64,000 bases of DNA from Plazaster borealis (lineage: Eukaryota; Echinodermata; Asteroidea; Forcipulatida; Labidiasteridae), in assembly GCA_021014325.1 (NCBI GenBank), contig CM037476.1, forward strand, positions 19,008,827 through 19,072,826. Reading direction: 5' to 3'. Shown here in pieces: positions 30,816 to 44,300 of the stretch (position 1 is its first letter; each line of letters opens with the position of its first letter). Below the pieces are notes generated by a model. The model saw only the letters and a list, made by a program, of their open reading frames with translations, had not been told where the DNA came from and searched no databases. A program made the translations under genes and the position numbers.

Positions 30816-31712
30816 AATGGTTTTGAGCGGGGGGGGCGTGGAATCAAGATGGCCGCACCATAGTAAAGGTCTATAGACCTATCTTTTGCAACATCACAGC
30901 CGCAGGTTTTGCCAATCATGGTTGGCAAAAGTATGGTTGGCCTTCACAGCAAAAAAAGTTCAATTATTAATCATACAAATTCTATAAAATTAGCCAAAAT
31001 CACTGATGAGTTAATGGTTGCCACCCACAAATAAATCGAAAGCACGTGTTATTTTTCATAGCAAAAGGTTAACATGTATTTTGAGGCAAAATGTATCAAT
31101 TGATCAGTTATTAATTTGGTGCAACTTAAGACTGCCTATTAGTATAGGCAATGGTGGTCCGTGTTTGTAAACAAAAGAAAGGTATATTTATGGTGTGATG
31201 TTGTTTGGGAGGTCTTAGGAGTTGGAGTGTATTGAGACGTTGAGGGCGTTACGGCAAACAATCACGATGATGATTGTTTCGTGCGTGATATACGATTTAT
31301 TATGAAACTCATGAACCCCAAACAAAACTCATAATATGAGGTGTGTTATTTTAATTTAATTTGTTTAAATTCCTATTATTATTATTTTTACTCTGAAGAA
31401 AGTGCGCTCGTTTTGATCCCTGTACAGGTTTGGCTAACTGACAACAAGGAAGCGATGTGAAGAAAATGTTTGAAGACCTTCATTTATAAGTTGACCAAGT
31501 TTCGGTTGCGGAATCAATCACGAAAGATCCTTAAATTTACTGAATATTCTTCATGTTTTTGTTATGATTTGATTCAAACTGTGCACACTCTGCTGACGAC
31601 AACGCCCAAACTTGAGTCCATAGAACTAGTGCGCTAGGACACAACTACTCCAAAATGATTATATTAATAAGCTAAAAGGTACAGGATTGGTATGGATAAC
31701 AAACATCATGGT

Positions 31713-32087
31713 TTAAAGGTATCGTAGACGTTTGGTAATGACTCCAAAACAAATATTAGCATAAAAACTTACTTGGTAACAAGCAACGGAGAGCTGTTGA
31801 TAGTATAAAACATTGTAGGAAACGACTCCCTCTGAGGTAACGTAGTTTTTGAGAAAGAGGTAATTTCTCACTAAAATAATAAAAACTTCTTGCAAGAAGT
31901 TTTTATTCCTATCTGAAAGCACACAATTGTACAACAAGGGTGTGTTTTTCTTTCATCATTTTCTTGCAACTTCGATCACCAATTGAGCCCAAATTTTTAC
32001 AGGCTTGTTATATTATGCATATGTTGGGATACACCAAGTGAGAACAGTGGTCTTTGACAATTTCCAAACGTGTACAGTGCCTTTAAA
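31713..32087. mobile_element. TIR MITE family 2, copy
   Basis: AAAGGTATCGTAGACGTTTG to CCAAACGTGTACAGTGCCTT, about 374 bp. It abuts a family 3 element whose first bases share its terminal AAAGG. Confidence 0.85.
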
Positions 32088-32490
32088 GGGTCTGTATACG
32101 TTTGGTAAAGACTCTGAAAAGTAATGGCAATATAAACCTACTTGGTAAGAAGTACAGCAGCTTTGGATAGTATAATGCATTTTGAGAAACTTCTCACTTC
32201 GAAGTACTACGTTTATGGAAAAAGATATCAGTTTTTATCCCAACAAATTTGAATCTGAGAAGCGTTACTGACAGTAACGTTTCTCAGATAGTGTATTCCA
32301 ATTGCAGATTATGCTTCCTGCGTGGACATAACCGCTCCAGATTTGTCGGCAATATCTCAAAAACGCTACCACCTTTTGAAATGAAATTTTCACAGGTTAG
32401 TTTTATGGTATATATCTACAACTTTACATAATAGCCTAGGATTGAAACAAACAGTGGGTTCCAATTACCAAACGTATACAATCCCTTTCA
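32085..32490. mobile_element. TIR MITE family 3 (~400 bp), copy
   Basis: AAAGGGTCTGTATACGTTTG to CCAAACGTATACAATCCCTT are inverted repeats. Interior CTGCGTGGACATAACCGCTC, CTCAAAAACGCTACCACC and CACAGGTTAGTTTTATGG. It resembles family 2 in plan (CTTACTTGGTAAG, GAGAAACTTCTC), which suggests a common origin. Confidence 0.8.
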
Positions 32491-32800
32491 TTCTAAAAGT
32501 CTGAAAGCTTACTTATTATGAAGATCATACTAAAACCATTTTATTCTGTGAAATATTCCCTTTAAAATGAAGCCATATTCGAAAAAAAATGCTACCACCT
32601 TTTGAAATGAAATTTTCACAGGTTAGTTTTTTGGTATATATCTAGAACTATATATAATAGGATTGAAACAAACAGTGGGTTCCAATTACCAAACGTATAC
32701 AATCCCTTTCATATTAGTCTGAAAGATTACTCACTATGAAGTTCATACTAGAACTATTTATTCTGTGAAATATATCCCTTTAAAATGGTATTCGAGAAAA
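32355..32800 (+). repeat. Tandem duplication (~220-bp) of the end of the family 3 MITE and its flank
   Basis: The block containing GCTACCACCTTTTGAAATGA, the element end and then GTCTGAAAG..TACT..TATGAAG..CATACTA is present twice, about 32355-32587 and 32588-32800. The duplication includes unique flank, so it happened after insertion. Confidence 0.7.
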
Positions 32801-33260
32801 CTGTATCTGATTATTATTTTAAAAAAATAATTCAACAGCTGATTTCAGTTGTTACAACCAAAAATAAAGATTATGTGTTAATTTATTACACGCTGAAAAT
32901 TTTCTATGGTTTTACACTATTTCCTCCGGACTCACACCACGGATTAAGCCAAAATGTCCACATGTTTGTTATTTCATGTAGGCCTATGTGGTTGATCACA
33001 AAAACATGAACACTGTCTGCGACTATTTTGTCAGCTTTACCAATCCTGTATAATACCTTTAAAAACACTATTGTCTTCATTTTCGTTCATTTATTATTAT
33101 ACTAATGTCGTAATAAATCGTTTAATTTTATTATGCGTTTACTTTACTTTTCCCCCTTTTAAATTTGATTTAATTTTACTCCCATTAATTTTTTCTAAAT
33201 TATTGAATATTTTTCTATCTCATTCAAGTTGTTTTCTCAATGTAACATGGTACTTGTGCT

Positions 33261-33634
33261 TAAAGGCACTGAACACGTTTGGAAATTGTCAAAGACCAGT
33301 GTTCTCACTTGGTGTATCCCAACATATGCATAAAATAACAAGCCTGTGAAAATTTGGGCTCAATTGGTCATCGAAGTTGCAAGAAAATGATGAAAGAAAA
33401 AACACCCTTGTTGTACAAATTTGTGTGCTTTCAGATAGGAATAAAAGGCTTCTTGCAAGAAGTTTTTATTTATTTAGTGAGAAATTACCTCTTTCTCAAA
33501 AACTACGTTACTTCAGAGGGAGTCGTTTCTCACAATGTTTTATACTATCAACAGCTCTCTGTTGCTCGTTACCAAGTAAGTTTTTATGCTAATATATATT
33601 TTGAGTAATCACCAAACGTGTACAGTGCCTTTAA
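33261..33634. mobile_element. TIR MITE family 2, copy in opposite orientation
   Basis: TTAAAGGCACTGAACACGTT to CCAAACGTGTACAGTGCCTT, about 374 bp, same orientation as the 15818 copy and inverted relative to 29024, 31713, 38144 and 39075. Confidence 0.85.
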
Positions 33635-33756
33635 TCGATCCATTACTCACTTTCCGAAACAAAAACAGTCATAATTTCTGGCAGTGAAACCAAAGTACAC
33701 TCGAAAGTGACTACTCCTATACCGTTCTGGAGAAGATGATGAAGAAATGTAACTTA

Positions 33757-34198
33757 AAGGGAAAGTTTACCTTTGGTAATTACTCCAAAAATTAATGACC
33801 ATAGCCTAACAAATTAACTGGCAAGAAGCACTGCAGCTGTTGATAAATTTATAACATTCTGAGAAACAATTCCCTTGAACGGAATGTGGTTTTAGAGAGA
33901 GGGATTAAAAAAACATTTCAATCTGAGAAACGTTTCTGCATGAAATGTTTCTCAGATTGTGTATAAATGTTGTGTATTATATTATATTATATTATTAGTA
34001 TTCCACTTACGGATTATACTTCCTGCGTGGACATTATCGCTCCAGATTTCCGGTGATAATCTCAAAAACGCTACCACCTTTTGAAATTAAATTTCCACGG
34101 GTTAGTTTTATTTTATATATAGGCCTATCTCCATTTATATAGGATTAAAACAATCGAACGGTTCCAAAAACCAAAAGTTATATACTTTGCCTTTAAAG
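33757..34198. mobile_element. TIR MITE family 3, diverged copy
   Basis: AAAGGGAAAGTTTACCTTTG to CCAAAAGTTATATACTTTGC; interior TTCCTGCGTGGACATTATCG and TCTCAAAAACGCTACCACCT. A short ATATT run sits near 33980. Confidence 0.65.
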
Positions 34199-34261
34199 CC
34201 TCAAAATAGGAAAACCCACCCAATTATGTGGACTAAAAAAAACAATCCACTTTTAAGGTTC

Positions 34262-34500
34262 CATATATGCGGGATTTGAACCGGATCACCAGAGATGAAA
34301 GGCAAGGAGCTCCCAGTCCGGGGTTCAAACCGGGTTTACCAGAGGTGAAAGGCAAGGGGTTCTGGACCGGGATTCGAACCGGGTCAGCAGAGGTGAAAGG
34401 CAAGGGGCACTGATCCGGGATTCGAACCGGGTCACCAGAGGTAAAAGGCAAGGGGTTCTGGACCGGGATTCCAACCGGGTCAGGTAGAGGTGAAAGGCAG
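34262..34500 (-). repeat. Minisatellite, five ~46-51-bp units with complement of box B
   Basis: GGGATTCGAACCGGGTCAGC-type units at about 34271, 34321, 34372, 34417 and 34464, each followed by AGAGGTGAAAGGCAAGG. On the minus strand this reads CCGGTTCGAATCCCGG, a tRNA-like T-arm, so it is again a SINE head amplified in tandem. Confidence 0.75.
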
Positions 34501-35010
34501 GGAAGACACTATTAAACAAACCTGACTGCAAACGCGTTGATTGTACTCAACCAATCCAATTAAATTCTCGCTCTCGAACATTACATCACCGGGCATTATC
34601 ATAATATACGCGTGTCAAAATAAACTTCCACTTTCTCTTAATAATATAGCTACACAATTTCCGTTTCGGTGACCATCATTGGAATAATTGTGAATTCATA
34701 TTTTCAGAGGATCGTACTCGTTGCAGACCTCTCCATAGACTTTTCTCAAAGAACACAATTTTTGAAGTTTGTCTTTTAGAGTCATTTGAATTGACACTGC
34801 GATTGGCTGAGTGTATCATTTTGCTTGGATATCTTTGGTTCGTAAAAATTTGGCGACTTATATTGCCTTTGTTTTTAATAGGAGTTTAATACTAATAGAA
34901 AAAGATTACTGTTTAATGCACTTCTGAAGAATATTACATGAGATTTGTTATGTGATGTTTGAAGCTTTGCGTGGTGTGGTATGCCTATGGTATAAATGCA
35001 AAATATAGTT

Positions 35011-35081
35011 AATGGCCTGACGTTTCGACTCCATAGCAGAGGGAAAAAAAAGCCTCTGCTAGGGTCAAAACGTCAGGCCAT
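35011..35081. repeat. Inverted repeat just upstream of the membrane-protein start exon
   Basis: ATGGCCTGACGTTTCGACTC and CCATAGCAGAGG pair with GCCTCTGCTAGGGTCAAAAC and GTCAGGCCAT; arms of about 30 bp, an A-rich loop of 11 bp. The GACGTTTCGAC core links it to family 6 termini. Confidence 0.65.
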
Positions 35082-35179
35082 GACCTTATTGAATAAGATT
35101 TGAAAGAGTTTGAATATTCACTTTGAAATATAACTGCAGACGAAACAAAATAATTTGTATTTTGCAGTTACAAGTCACG

Positions 35180-35343
35180 ATGGGACTTTCTTCGTATGTG
35201 ACGCAACTTGCTTTTGTCACCATCTTCCTCATCATAACCAATTTGTGTCTAGTGACCACGAACGACTCAAATACGCCTGACAATAACAATGCTACCAATG
35301 TTACTACTAACATGTCTATGTCTACTACCACCGACCTTAATGG
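35180..35343 (+). CDS. Membrane protein exon 1: signal peptide and N-glycosylated ectodomain
   Basis: ATG at 35180 lies in an optimal context (A at -3, G at +4), 12 nt after a good acceptor (TTTGTATTTTGCAG, ending 35167). A 5' UTR exon upstream is therefore likely and an in-frame Met at 35123 is excluded as intronic. It encodes MGLSSYVTQLAFVTIFLIIT, a typical signal peptide, then N-rich sequence with sequons NDS, NAT, NVT and NMS. Donor GTAAGA; leaves in phase 2. Confidence 0.75.
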
Positions 35344-38300
35344 GTAAGATTTATTCAAGATTCAAGTGAACGAAAGTCGAATGAACCCGCGTCAAACTTC
35401 TCACCATCAACCCGGACTGGCCAGCGCCCAATATTATAAGATATTCGGCAAAACAAAGTATTACTTATTATAGGATTTGAGGCATTGCATGGTAAGGTAT
35501 CAATATATTTGGTTTGCGTATAACACCATGTGTGTATCTACTTGCCAGGTAGAGTTTGTTCTTAGAGAACTGTCTTGCTTAATTCTACTACCGCGGAGTA
35601 GATTGTTCGGGTGTTCGGGAGACTTCTCAGTTCTGAAAAGAACTGTCCTGCCTATTAACTATTACCTGGGCGGATGGTATAGAAATAGGGTGGGACTACT
35701 ACTTTAGCTTATAGGATCGTAATTAACTGTACTACCGCGGAGTCAGTTTTGGATTGGTCTCAACGTTTCGACTAGCTTGCTCTAGTCATCGTCGTATTAC
35801 TTTATAGCAAAACATCACTGTTTGGATCACAAGCAGCAAACGTCAAACGGTATAGACTGCTTGTTTTGCAATGCAGTGGCATAACCATAACAAAATAATG
35901 AATAAATAAATAAATAAAAATATCTGGGGACGATTGCTGCTAGTAGTTTTCCTGAAATACTAAAAATGGCAATTGCACACCGGGACAAACTTGGACGATA
36001 CACAACCTATCAGCCAACTAGAAATGCGAGATAAAAGTTTAAGATAAAAACAAATATTTAAATAAATACAATTCAAACTTAGTGTTAGAACTGATATTTG
36101 ACATCCATTTTTCTTGCAAATGGCAGCATCTTGGGGACGATATTGTACACCTTTTATCAGCAGTTAAGCTTTCATATTAATTTTTAAATTATCATTTTTG
36201 TTTCGTTTGCCACATCAGTGTGCTTTTGTATTATTTAACCTTTTTACTGTTGTTAAGTCCTTGTTGCGGCTTTGAGGTCCATTCAATCATGTTCTTTGCG
36301 TACCTAAATTGTGTTTTATTAGTCATCAGCAAAACCAAAAAAATTGAACGATGCTTTTTGTGCTATCTAGAATCTAGTTCCACTGTGTTTGATCTCCTTT
36401 TTTAAAGTGTTATTGCTTTAGGCTTACAGGTTTTTTCTTTTTAATTTTTACAAACTTTTGTTGTTTTTTAAATGTAAACACGTAAATTTTAGTCGTTTTA
36501 ACTACTGTCGTGTATTTTTGGGTTATAATAATAAACCTAAATGAATGAATGAATGAATGAATGAGTCATACATTTGAAATACGTATAGCTATTATTTTTT
36601 ATTTGTTTACCGTTTGGCTCCGACTTGAATAATAACTTGTTATAAAGACATTTTACAAATCCATAGTATATAAGCCTACATTAATTATTACATTTTTTTT
36701 TATTTGAGGACGATGGATTTGAGCTCATCAACTGTTATCAGCGAAGACCCAACAGGTATGCTATATAGGTGCTAATCATGAAAGAGTTCTACAAAATTAC
36801 GAACATGTTGTCTTAAACTTCATTATGATCAAAATTATTCACATTACAAATAAAACTGGGTTCGTTGATACTTCTTTTATACCAGGTATGCTAGTGCTAA
36901 TGGTAAAAGAGTACTACAAACATATTCGAACATGTTGGCTAAAACTTCATTACGATCAAAATTATCAACATTACAAATAAAACTGGGTTCGTTGATACCG
37001 GCACTTCTTTTACGGCTGTCGTTACTGCCAGTGCCAGGTAGAAGAGCTATACATTATGAACGCCCCCCCCCCCTCCCCTTCCCCCGGACTGGAGTTTATT
37101 CAGTAAGGTAGGCCTATAGACTGTGCAAGTCTCGCGCGTATCGGAACGAGAAAACAAGTCAATCGAAGAACACTTTTTTTCTCTGAAATCAAATCTTTGT
37201 TTTAAATTATATCTATAATGACAAATCTGAACAACAACAAAACTCATTACATGTTTATAAAATCAGTTTTAGATTTTATAATAAATACACATATAATGTG
37301 TTAATTATTATTGAAACAAAATTAAAACTCTGGGACGAGGATGCCTATTATTGATCCATTCTTAACTTTTCAGAAACCCTTACGCGGATTCGCGATGGTC
37401 ATACGGGCGTAAAATTAACGCTTGATGCAGTTTATAGAGGACACTGACGCCTCAACAACCATAGACTGCTATGAAAAGGCTTCGCGTTGTAATTAGAGGA
37501 TCTGGCGATTATCATCGCGCATCAAAAACAAGCGTTTACATAAGTTTTGTGATCGGAGGTGAGCTCAAAATTCTTAATTTTTTGCAGTAACCGGAAGCTG
37601 GGGTCAAATTTAATTCTCGGGTTTTCTTCGTTATATCGTTGAATTTATTTAACTTTTATATTGTTGTAGCACTAAGTGTTACATTCCCAACAACATATGA
37701 AATTTTCATGGTCATAAACTACGTTAAACTAAAATAATTGACGAAACAAAATCTCGCCCACGTAAAACTCCCTAATGGTTGGGACCACAATGGTCCCGGA
37801 AGTTCAAATAATGCGCGAGACTTGCACAGTCTATTGCTTGGTCCTTCGGAAGGAACGTAAAGCCGCAGGTCCCGTGTGTGGTGTGTAATAATGCACGTAA
37901 AAGAACCCATTTACACCGACCGCTAAGAGACGGGGCCCTGGTGCTTCTGTCAGTGGCTGCTGAATGCACCGCAACACCTTGTAAACCCTTATAAGGTGCT
38001 ACATAAATGGGTCTCATAATTCAAAAGATTCAAAGACCTGTTTTGAAATGTTTCTGTTTGTTCACGCGCCTTGAGTACCGGTACCTTATTGGTAGATACA
38101 TGTGCTATATGAGACTACATTATTACTGTTGCCCATTCTTACTTAAAGGTATCGTACACGTTTGGTAATGACTCAAAACAAATATTAGCATAAAAACTTA
38201 CTTGGTAACAAGCAACGGAGAGCTGTTGATAGTATAAAACATTGTAGGAAACGACTCCCTCTGAAGTAACGTAGTTTTTGAGAAAGAGGTAATTTCTCAC

Positions 38301-41300
38301 TAAAATAATAAAAACTTCTTGCAAGAAGTTTTTATTCCTAACACAAATTTGCACACAAATTTGTACAACAAGGGTGTTTTTCTTTCATCATTTTCTTGCA
38401 ACTTCGATGACCAATTGAGCCCAAATTTTCACAGGCTTGTTATTTTATGCATGTTAGGCCTAGGATACACCAAGTGAGAACACTGGTCTTTGACAATTTC
38501 CAAACGTGTTCAGTGCCTTTAAAGAAAATTGTAAAGCAATTGTTTCTGCTCGAGCAGCTCCATGAAATTGGGCCTTGAACATTTTTGCCCTTTTTGATTT
38601 ATGTTTAGCGTAAATTAATTACAAGCGATGCTCATAAATAAAAATTAAAACTATGCTGTCTTGTGTCTTTTCAGATGCAATAACTTCAACAAGCCCGCTC
38701 AACAATACATACTATAATACAACAGATATTCCAAGTTATAGGCCTACATTCTGGACATCAGGCCTTGTGGTTTTTTGTGGTGTCGGTGTCCTGGCATTGC
38801 TGGTGGTGTTTGTGTTGATCCCTCTGGTGTCAATAACTATGGACAGATTCTATTACGGTCGCAAACGAGAGTCGTACACGTTGAACAGAACGGACCGCAT
38901 CGGAGCACCGCTTCAACGAATGGCGTAAGTTGTCAAAAAAATGTTTCGAGTGAAGATTGTAGAGGAAAACAAAAACAAGTCCGACAGTTGTAGTCGCTCA
39001 ATAAGTCATTTCGTTGGCTCAATTCTATAAAGTCATTAATTGCAACTTCACACTCGTAATGATCAAAAGGTCATTAAAGGTATCGTACACGTTTGGTAAT
39101 GACTCAAAACAAATATTAGCGTATTGACAACTTACTTGGTAACAAGCAACGGAGAGATGTTGATAGTATAAAACACTGTAGGAAACGACTCCCTTAAGTA
39201 ACGTAGTTTTTGAGAAAGAGGTAATTTCTCACTAAAATAATAAAAACTTCATGCAAGACGTTTTTATTCTTATCTGAAAGCACACAAATTTGTACAACAA
39301 GGGTGTTTTTTCTTTAATTATTATTTTTCTTGCAACTTCGATGACCAATTGAGCCCAAGTTTTCACACGCTTGTTATTTTATGCATATGTTGGGATACAC
39401 AAAGTGAGAACACTGGGCTTTGACAATGTCCAAACGTGTTCAGTGCCTTTAAATGAAAAATGGGTATAAACTTGAAGAAGAAAAAATCAACAAATAAATG
39501 TTTTTACTTAGAAAATGAAAGTTTCTTTTTGCCAAACAAATACTGTGAAGACCACTCTTGATCAATAAACCCCATTTACCAGGAGCTCCAAAATACGCAA
39601 AACCAATTTTATGAAACCCATACAAATTGCACTAATGACCTTCTAGTCCTGAGCAGACGATTTTCGAGTTATACTTGAGTATTATGTCTGGTACAGTGAC
39701 TTGCTTAGTCACAAGTGAACACTTCAATTTGAATTCCTCAGTCTAATGAGACAGTTGCATAGTTACGAAAGAGACGGCAAACACTATACACAAATTTGCA
39801 TGAAATGTTTATGGCACAATGGTACCAGGGTTTGCTCATCTGGAGGTAGGCTAGCTATACGAAAGCTTGCCCCGAACCATTTGACGTAGCAACTGTCTCT
39901 ATTTTAATAGTCTGGGGAATTCCAATTAATAGAAGTAGTGAGTAAGCAAGTCATTGTACCAGACATTATTCAAATCAAACTCGCAATTGCCTAATCCCAA
40001 ATTTTGAGGGTTAGATTTCAAAAATAACAACAAAGTTTATTTAAAAATAAATTTTAATTTCTGGTATTTTTGTGTGTGTTTTGGGTTTTTTGTTTCCCTA
40101 CATTTTCAGATCGGGCCTTCATTTTGAGTTGCAAGGCGATGCAAGCGTGGAAGACGATTCCCTTCTTATGATGCCCGAACAAGCGGTGCCGGAACCAGCG
40201 CAGCCGGTCGGTGCCGTCCAAACTACTCACCTCCTCGTGGAAGATGCTCCCAGCCCTTGCGGCGAAAATCAAGCTGCAAACGGACATTACGAGGAATGTA
40301 AATTTGCGGTAAGGAATTCAACTGATTTATTTTTTAAACCTTCAAGGACACCAAGAGAGAAATAGAATTCACGACGGGGCACGATATGGCGTAAGCGGAA
40401 GGCTTTTTGTGTTACGGGTAAACAACTGTGTTTGGGGGACACAATTCTTTTTCTAATGGTCTGAACAGATGAATAGAAGTCCCATGGACACACACATACA
40501 CACCAAAGATTGAAGCATTCATTTCATTTCATTTATTAATTCTGGTTGTGAAGCCAATGACTCTCAGAAAAGCGAACTTAATCACTATACTAGCCAAGAA
40601 CCCCATTGAGAGAAGACAAAGAAGGAAAATTCAGTTTTAGATGTGGGAGGAAAACCCCAGAGAAATACTCCAGGGAAAACCCACACAACGTAGGGACTGA
40701 AAACCCAACCATTTAGTGCCCCCGGTGTGATTAGAACCGGGGTCCTAGAGGTGGAAGGCGAGGAAAGATACCACTACACCAACCCGACCGCATTCTGGCA
40801 ATTATACATTGGTTCACCACTGACTTGCAATGGGCTTTTTTGTGTACACGTTTCAATGGGGCTTGGGCTGAGCCCAGTTTTCCCAACGGTCCCTGGAGAC
40901 CTGTGGGTGAACTCACCCCCAGGGATCACTACACTATCTCAAATAGGGGGGTTTCATTGAAGTTCAAAAACAATTTCAGAGGAATAGACCCAGAGATGTT
41001 GTAGTAATTTTTAAAAGCAAGAAACTTTTCCTTCGGCCCGCGCCCCTTGGCTTCTCGAAGGGTTTCAAGTAATGTTTTGAGAACACTATTCGAGATTCTT
41101 CCAGATTGCAAAGCGTCACCCCCTTCAATTTCATTGTGTACTTTTTTTTTACACAACACGTTCCCATCTCCTAGAAAACACACAAACTTTCTGATTAGGT
41201 TTGTGGGGTCCCGCTATTGTTGTTGTTGTATTATTCCCTTTTCGAAAGAATTCCTAATGGGTCCAAGTTTAACAACAACTAGAAATTCAGTTTTTGTCAT

Positions 41301-44300
41301 GTGACAAAAACAAGGTGTTCGTGGGGAGTGATTGAATGAATAAACATTCTACCTTATCAATCCAATGCCTGGTCCAGGAGTTATGAATTTTTCAAAAAAA
41401 TTAACATCAACTTCCGGTTTGGACCGGAAGTCAAGGTCAAATAGGGGTCACATTTTGTGTAGCGCGTTTAGTTTATGAAGATGATTTAGATGATGTATGG
41501 ATTGTAAACCTCCAACAATTTGTTGGAACATTTACTTTCATATTCCGGTTTGAACTGGAAGTCAAGGTCAAATGAGGTCACAGTGTGTAGCGTTTCTTAA
41601 ATCTTTGGAGCCCTTTCTAATGATGTATAGATGATAAAAATCCGATGTGTGGTTCAGGAGTTCTGATTTTTTCAAATATTAAATTTCATCTTCCGATTTG
41701 AACAGGAAGTAAAGGTCAATTGGGGTCACATTCTGTATATCGTTTGTTAAGTTGTTAAATACTTGTCCAATGATGTATAGATTGTAAAAATCCATCGTGT
41801 GGTTCAGGAATTATGAATTTTGAAACATTAAATTTATACTTCCGCTTTGAACCGGAAGTCAGGGTCAAACGGGGTCACAATAAGTGTAGCGTATGTTAGG
41901 TTTTATAAAGACCTTTCAGATGATGTATAGATTGTAAAAATCCAATGTGTGGTTCAGGAGTTACGAATTTTTCAAGTACGACATGGATTATCTTTATGCC
42001 GGGGTGCGCAATATACAAGGTAACATCCAGCGATGCTAAATGTATTCCTACATGTAGTTGATGTAAACTGAACTACACGTTCAAAATGCATGTTTCTGTT
42101 GTACACGCGCTATAACAGTATCTCGCGTTATCAAAGTGGGTCAACACAAACGTGCGCTTTAATGCCGGTGGTTATAAGACAAGATGTAAATGTCAAAATG
42201 TTGTTATTTCTGTGCAAAAGTTTGAGCAGGCTCAACTTTCTACAACCTGATGCAAAAATTATGCTGAAATGATAAGTGGTTTTTGAGATACGAATATTAT
42301 ATAATTTTAAATTTCTGGGTTGAACCGGAAGTCAAGGTCAAATGGGGTCACTTTCTGTGTAGAGTTTGTTGAACCTTTTACGAACTTTCCGATGATGTAT
42401 AGATTGTAAAAATCCAACATGTCGTTCATGAGTTATGATTTTTTTTCAAATATTAAACTTTGATTTAATGTAATTCAATACCTGATTACGTCATCATGAC
42501 ATCATCATGTTTGTGTCGTCTTGATATTTAGGTTCAAATGTCTGATGAGTTTCAATGTAAAATTCAATTTCAATCTTGAGTTATGCCGTAGATAAGCCCG
42601 AAAATGATGTTTTTCAAGAAAAAAAACAGAGGCAAACTTTGACCTAGGGCTTGACCTTGAAGAAAAGGTCATACGATTTTGACGTTAACTTTTGAAATGT
42701 AGCCCCAGTCTTGATCTATCACATGCCCAATTATAAACATCATAGCTTTAATATTCAATGAGATACAGCAAATACCAAATGATCATTTTTCAACTTTAAA
42801 AACCTTGTAATTCGACACCTGATGACGTCATCATGACAAAATTGTGCAAGTGCCGTGCTCATGTTAAGGTTCAAGTATATGCCAAGTTTCAAGGTTCAAT
42901 TAAATTTCTATTTTGAGTTCTGTTTTGGAGAAGAGTTCCCCGGAAGAAGAAGATGAAGAAGAAAAAAAACTAGAGGTACATGTACAGTTTTTGTCAATTA
43001 CAAAAACCAGGTGTTCGTGGTGAGACGACTTTATTACCTTATCAATCCATTGCCTGGTTCAGGAGTTCAGAATTTGTTTTAAAAAATGAACATCAACGTC
43101 TAGTTTGGACCGGAAGTCAAGGTTGAATAGGGTCACATATTGATTACTTTATGACGACCTTTTAGATGATGTATAAATAAAATTAAAAATTCAATTTGTT
43201 GTTGAGAAGTTATGATTTTTTCAAATTTAAAATGTCATCTTCCTGTTTGAACGGGAATTGGGGTCAATTTTTGTGTAGCATTTGTCGAACTTTAAATTAC
43301 CTATCCGATGATGTGTAGATTGAAAAAATTCGAATAATTAGTTCAAAAGTTATGTTTTCTACAAATATTAAACTTTGATTTACTTTAATTAGATACCGGA
43401 TATTGTCATCATGACATCATTTAGTTTGTGTCGTTTTGATACTGAGGTTCAACATTCTTATGAGTTTCAATGTTTAATTCAATTTCAATCTTGAGTTATT
43501 CCGTAGATGAGCCCGGAAAAGATTTCATTAAATTATCAGTGCTTTCTACTAAAACATATCCAGCGAAAGAGGGCGCTGTTTCCCGCCAGCAGATCAAACA
43601 AACGGAAGATATTGACAGCACAAAATAACCGCGTGAACTGTGGCTTGCATCAGTTTCAACGTTATGTGTACATAATGCGTTGTCAAAGAAAGTGGGGGGG
43701 TACGAGTGGGAAGGTGCGCTTCATTTTCCAGTTTTGACTAGATGCATTAGGTTTTAATGTTGTTATCTCTGTGCAAAGGTTTAAGAGGGATTGCTGTTCT
43801 CCAATCTGATACAAAAATTATGCTGAAGTGATCAAGAGTTTTAAAGATTTGAATAAAATAAGATAATCTAAAATTTTCAACTCCCGTTATAACCAGAAGT
43901 AAGTTAAAATATTGTACGGGTTCTGTAAAGCATTTGTCCAACTTTTAACGATCTATCCGATGATGTGTAGATTGTCAAAATCCGAATCATAGTTTTTTAC
44001 AAATATTAAACTTTGATCTAACGTAATTCAATGCCCGATGACGTCATCATGACGTAATTAAGTATGTGTTGTCTTGATACTGAGGTTCAACTATCTGTTG
44101 AGTTACAACATTCAATTCAATCTCAATCTTGAGTTATTCCGTAGATAAGCTCGAAAGTTGTTTTTTGACGAAAAAAAAACGAAGGTGAACTTCGACCCAG
44201 GGTAACGACCCGGAAGCTAAGGTCGTATGATTTTGGCATTAACTTTTCAAATGTTGCCCCAGTCTTGGTCTATCAGATGCAAAAACTTTGAACATCATAG

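Larger units (their letters stand above)
26801..35167. other. Intergenic region rich in foldback elements
   Basis: Between the listed MITEs, the compound microsatellite and the minisatellite, only AT-rich sequence with chance frames is seen. A 5' UTR exon of the membrane-protein gene should lie in its right part, because the 35168 exon begins at an acceptor. I could not place it. Confidence 0.5.

Noticed and set aside
33377..33608. Recurrent frame of about 75 residues (VLSDRNKNFLQEV type) seen at six or more places
   Set aside because: It falls wholly inside family 2 MITEs on either strand, starts and stops vary by copy, and no domain or purifying pattern is seen.
35123..35179. Upstream in-frame Met of the membrane-protein exon
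   Set aside because: A strong acceptor (TTTGTATTTTGCAG) lies between it and the ATG at 35180, and the sequence before it is not signal-peptide-like.
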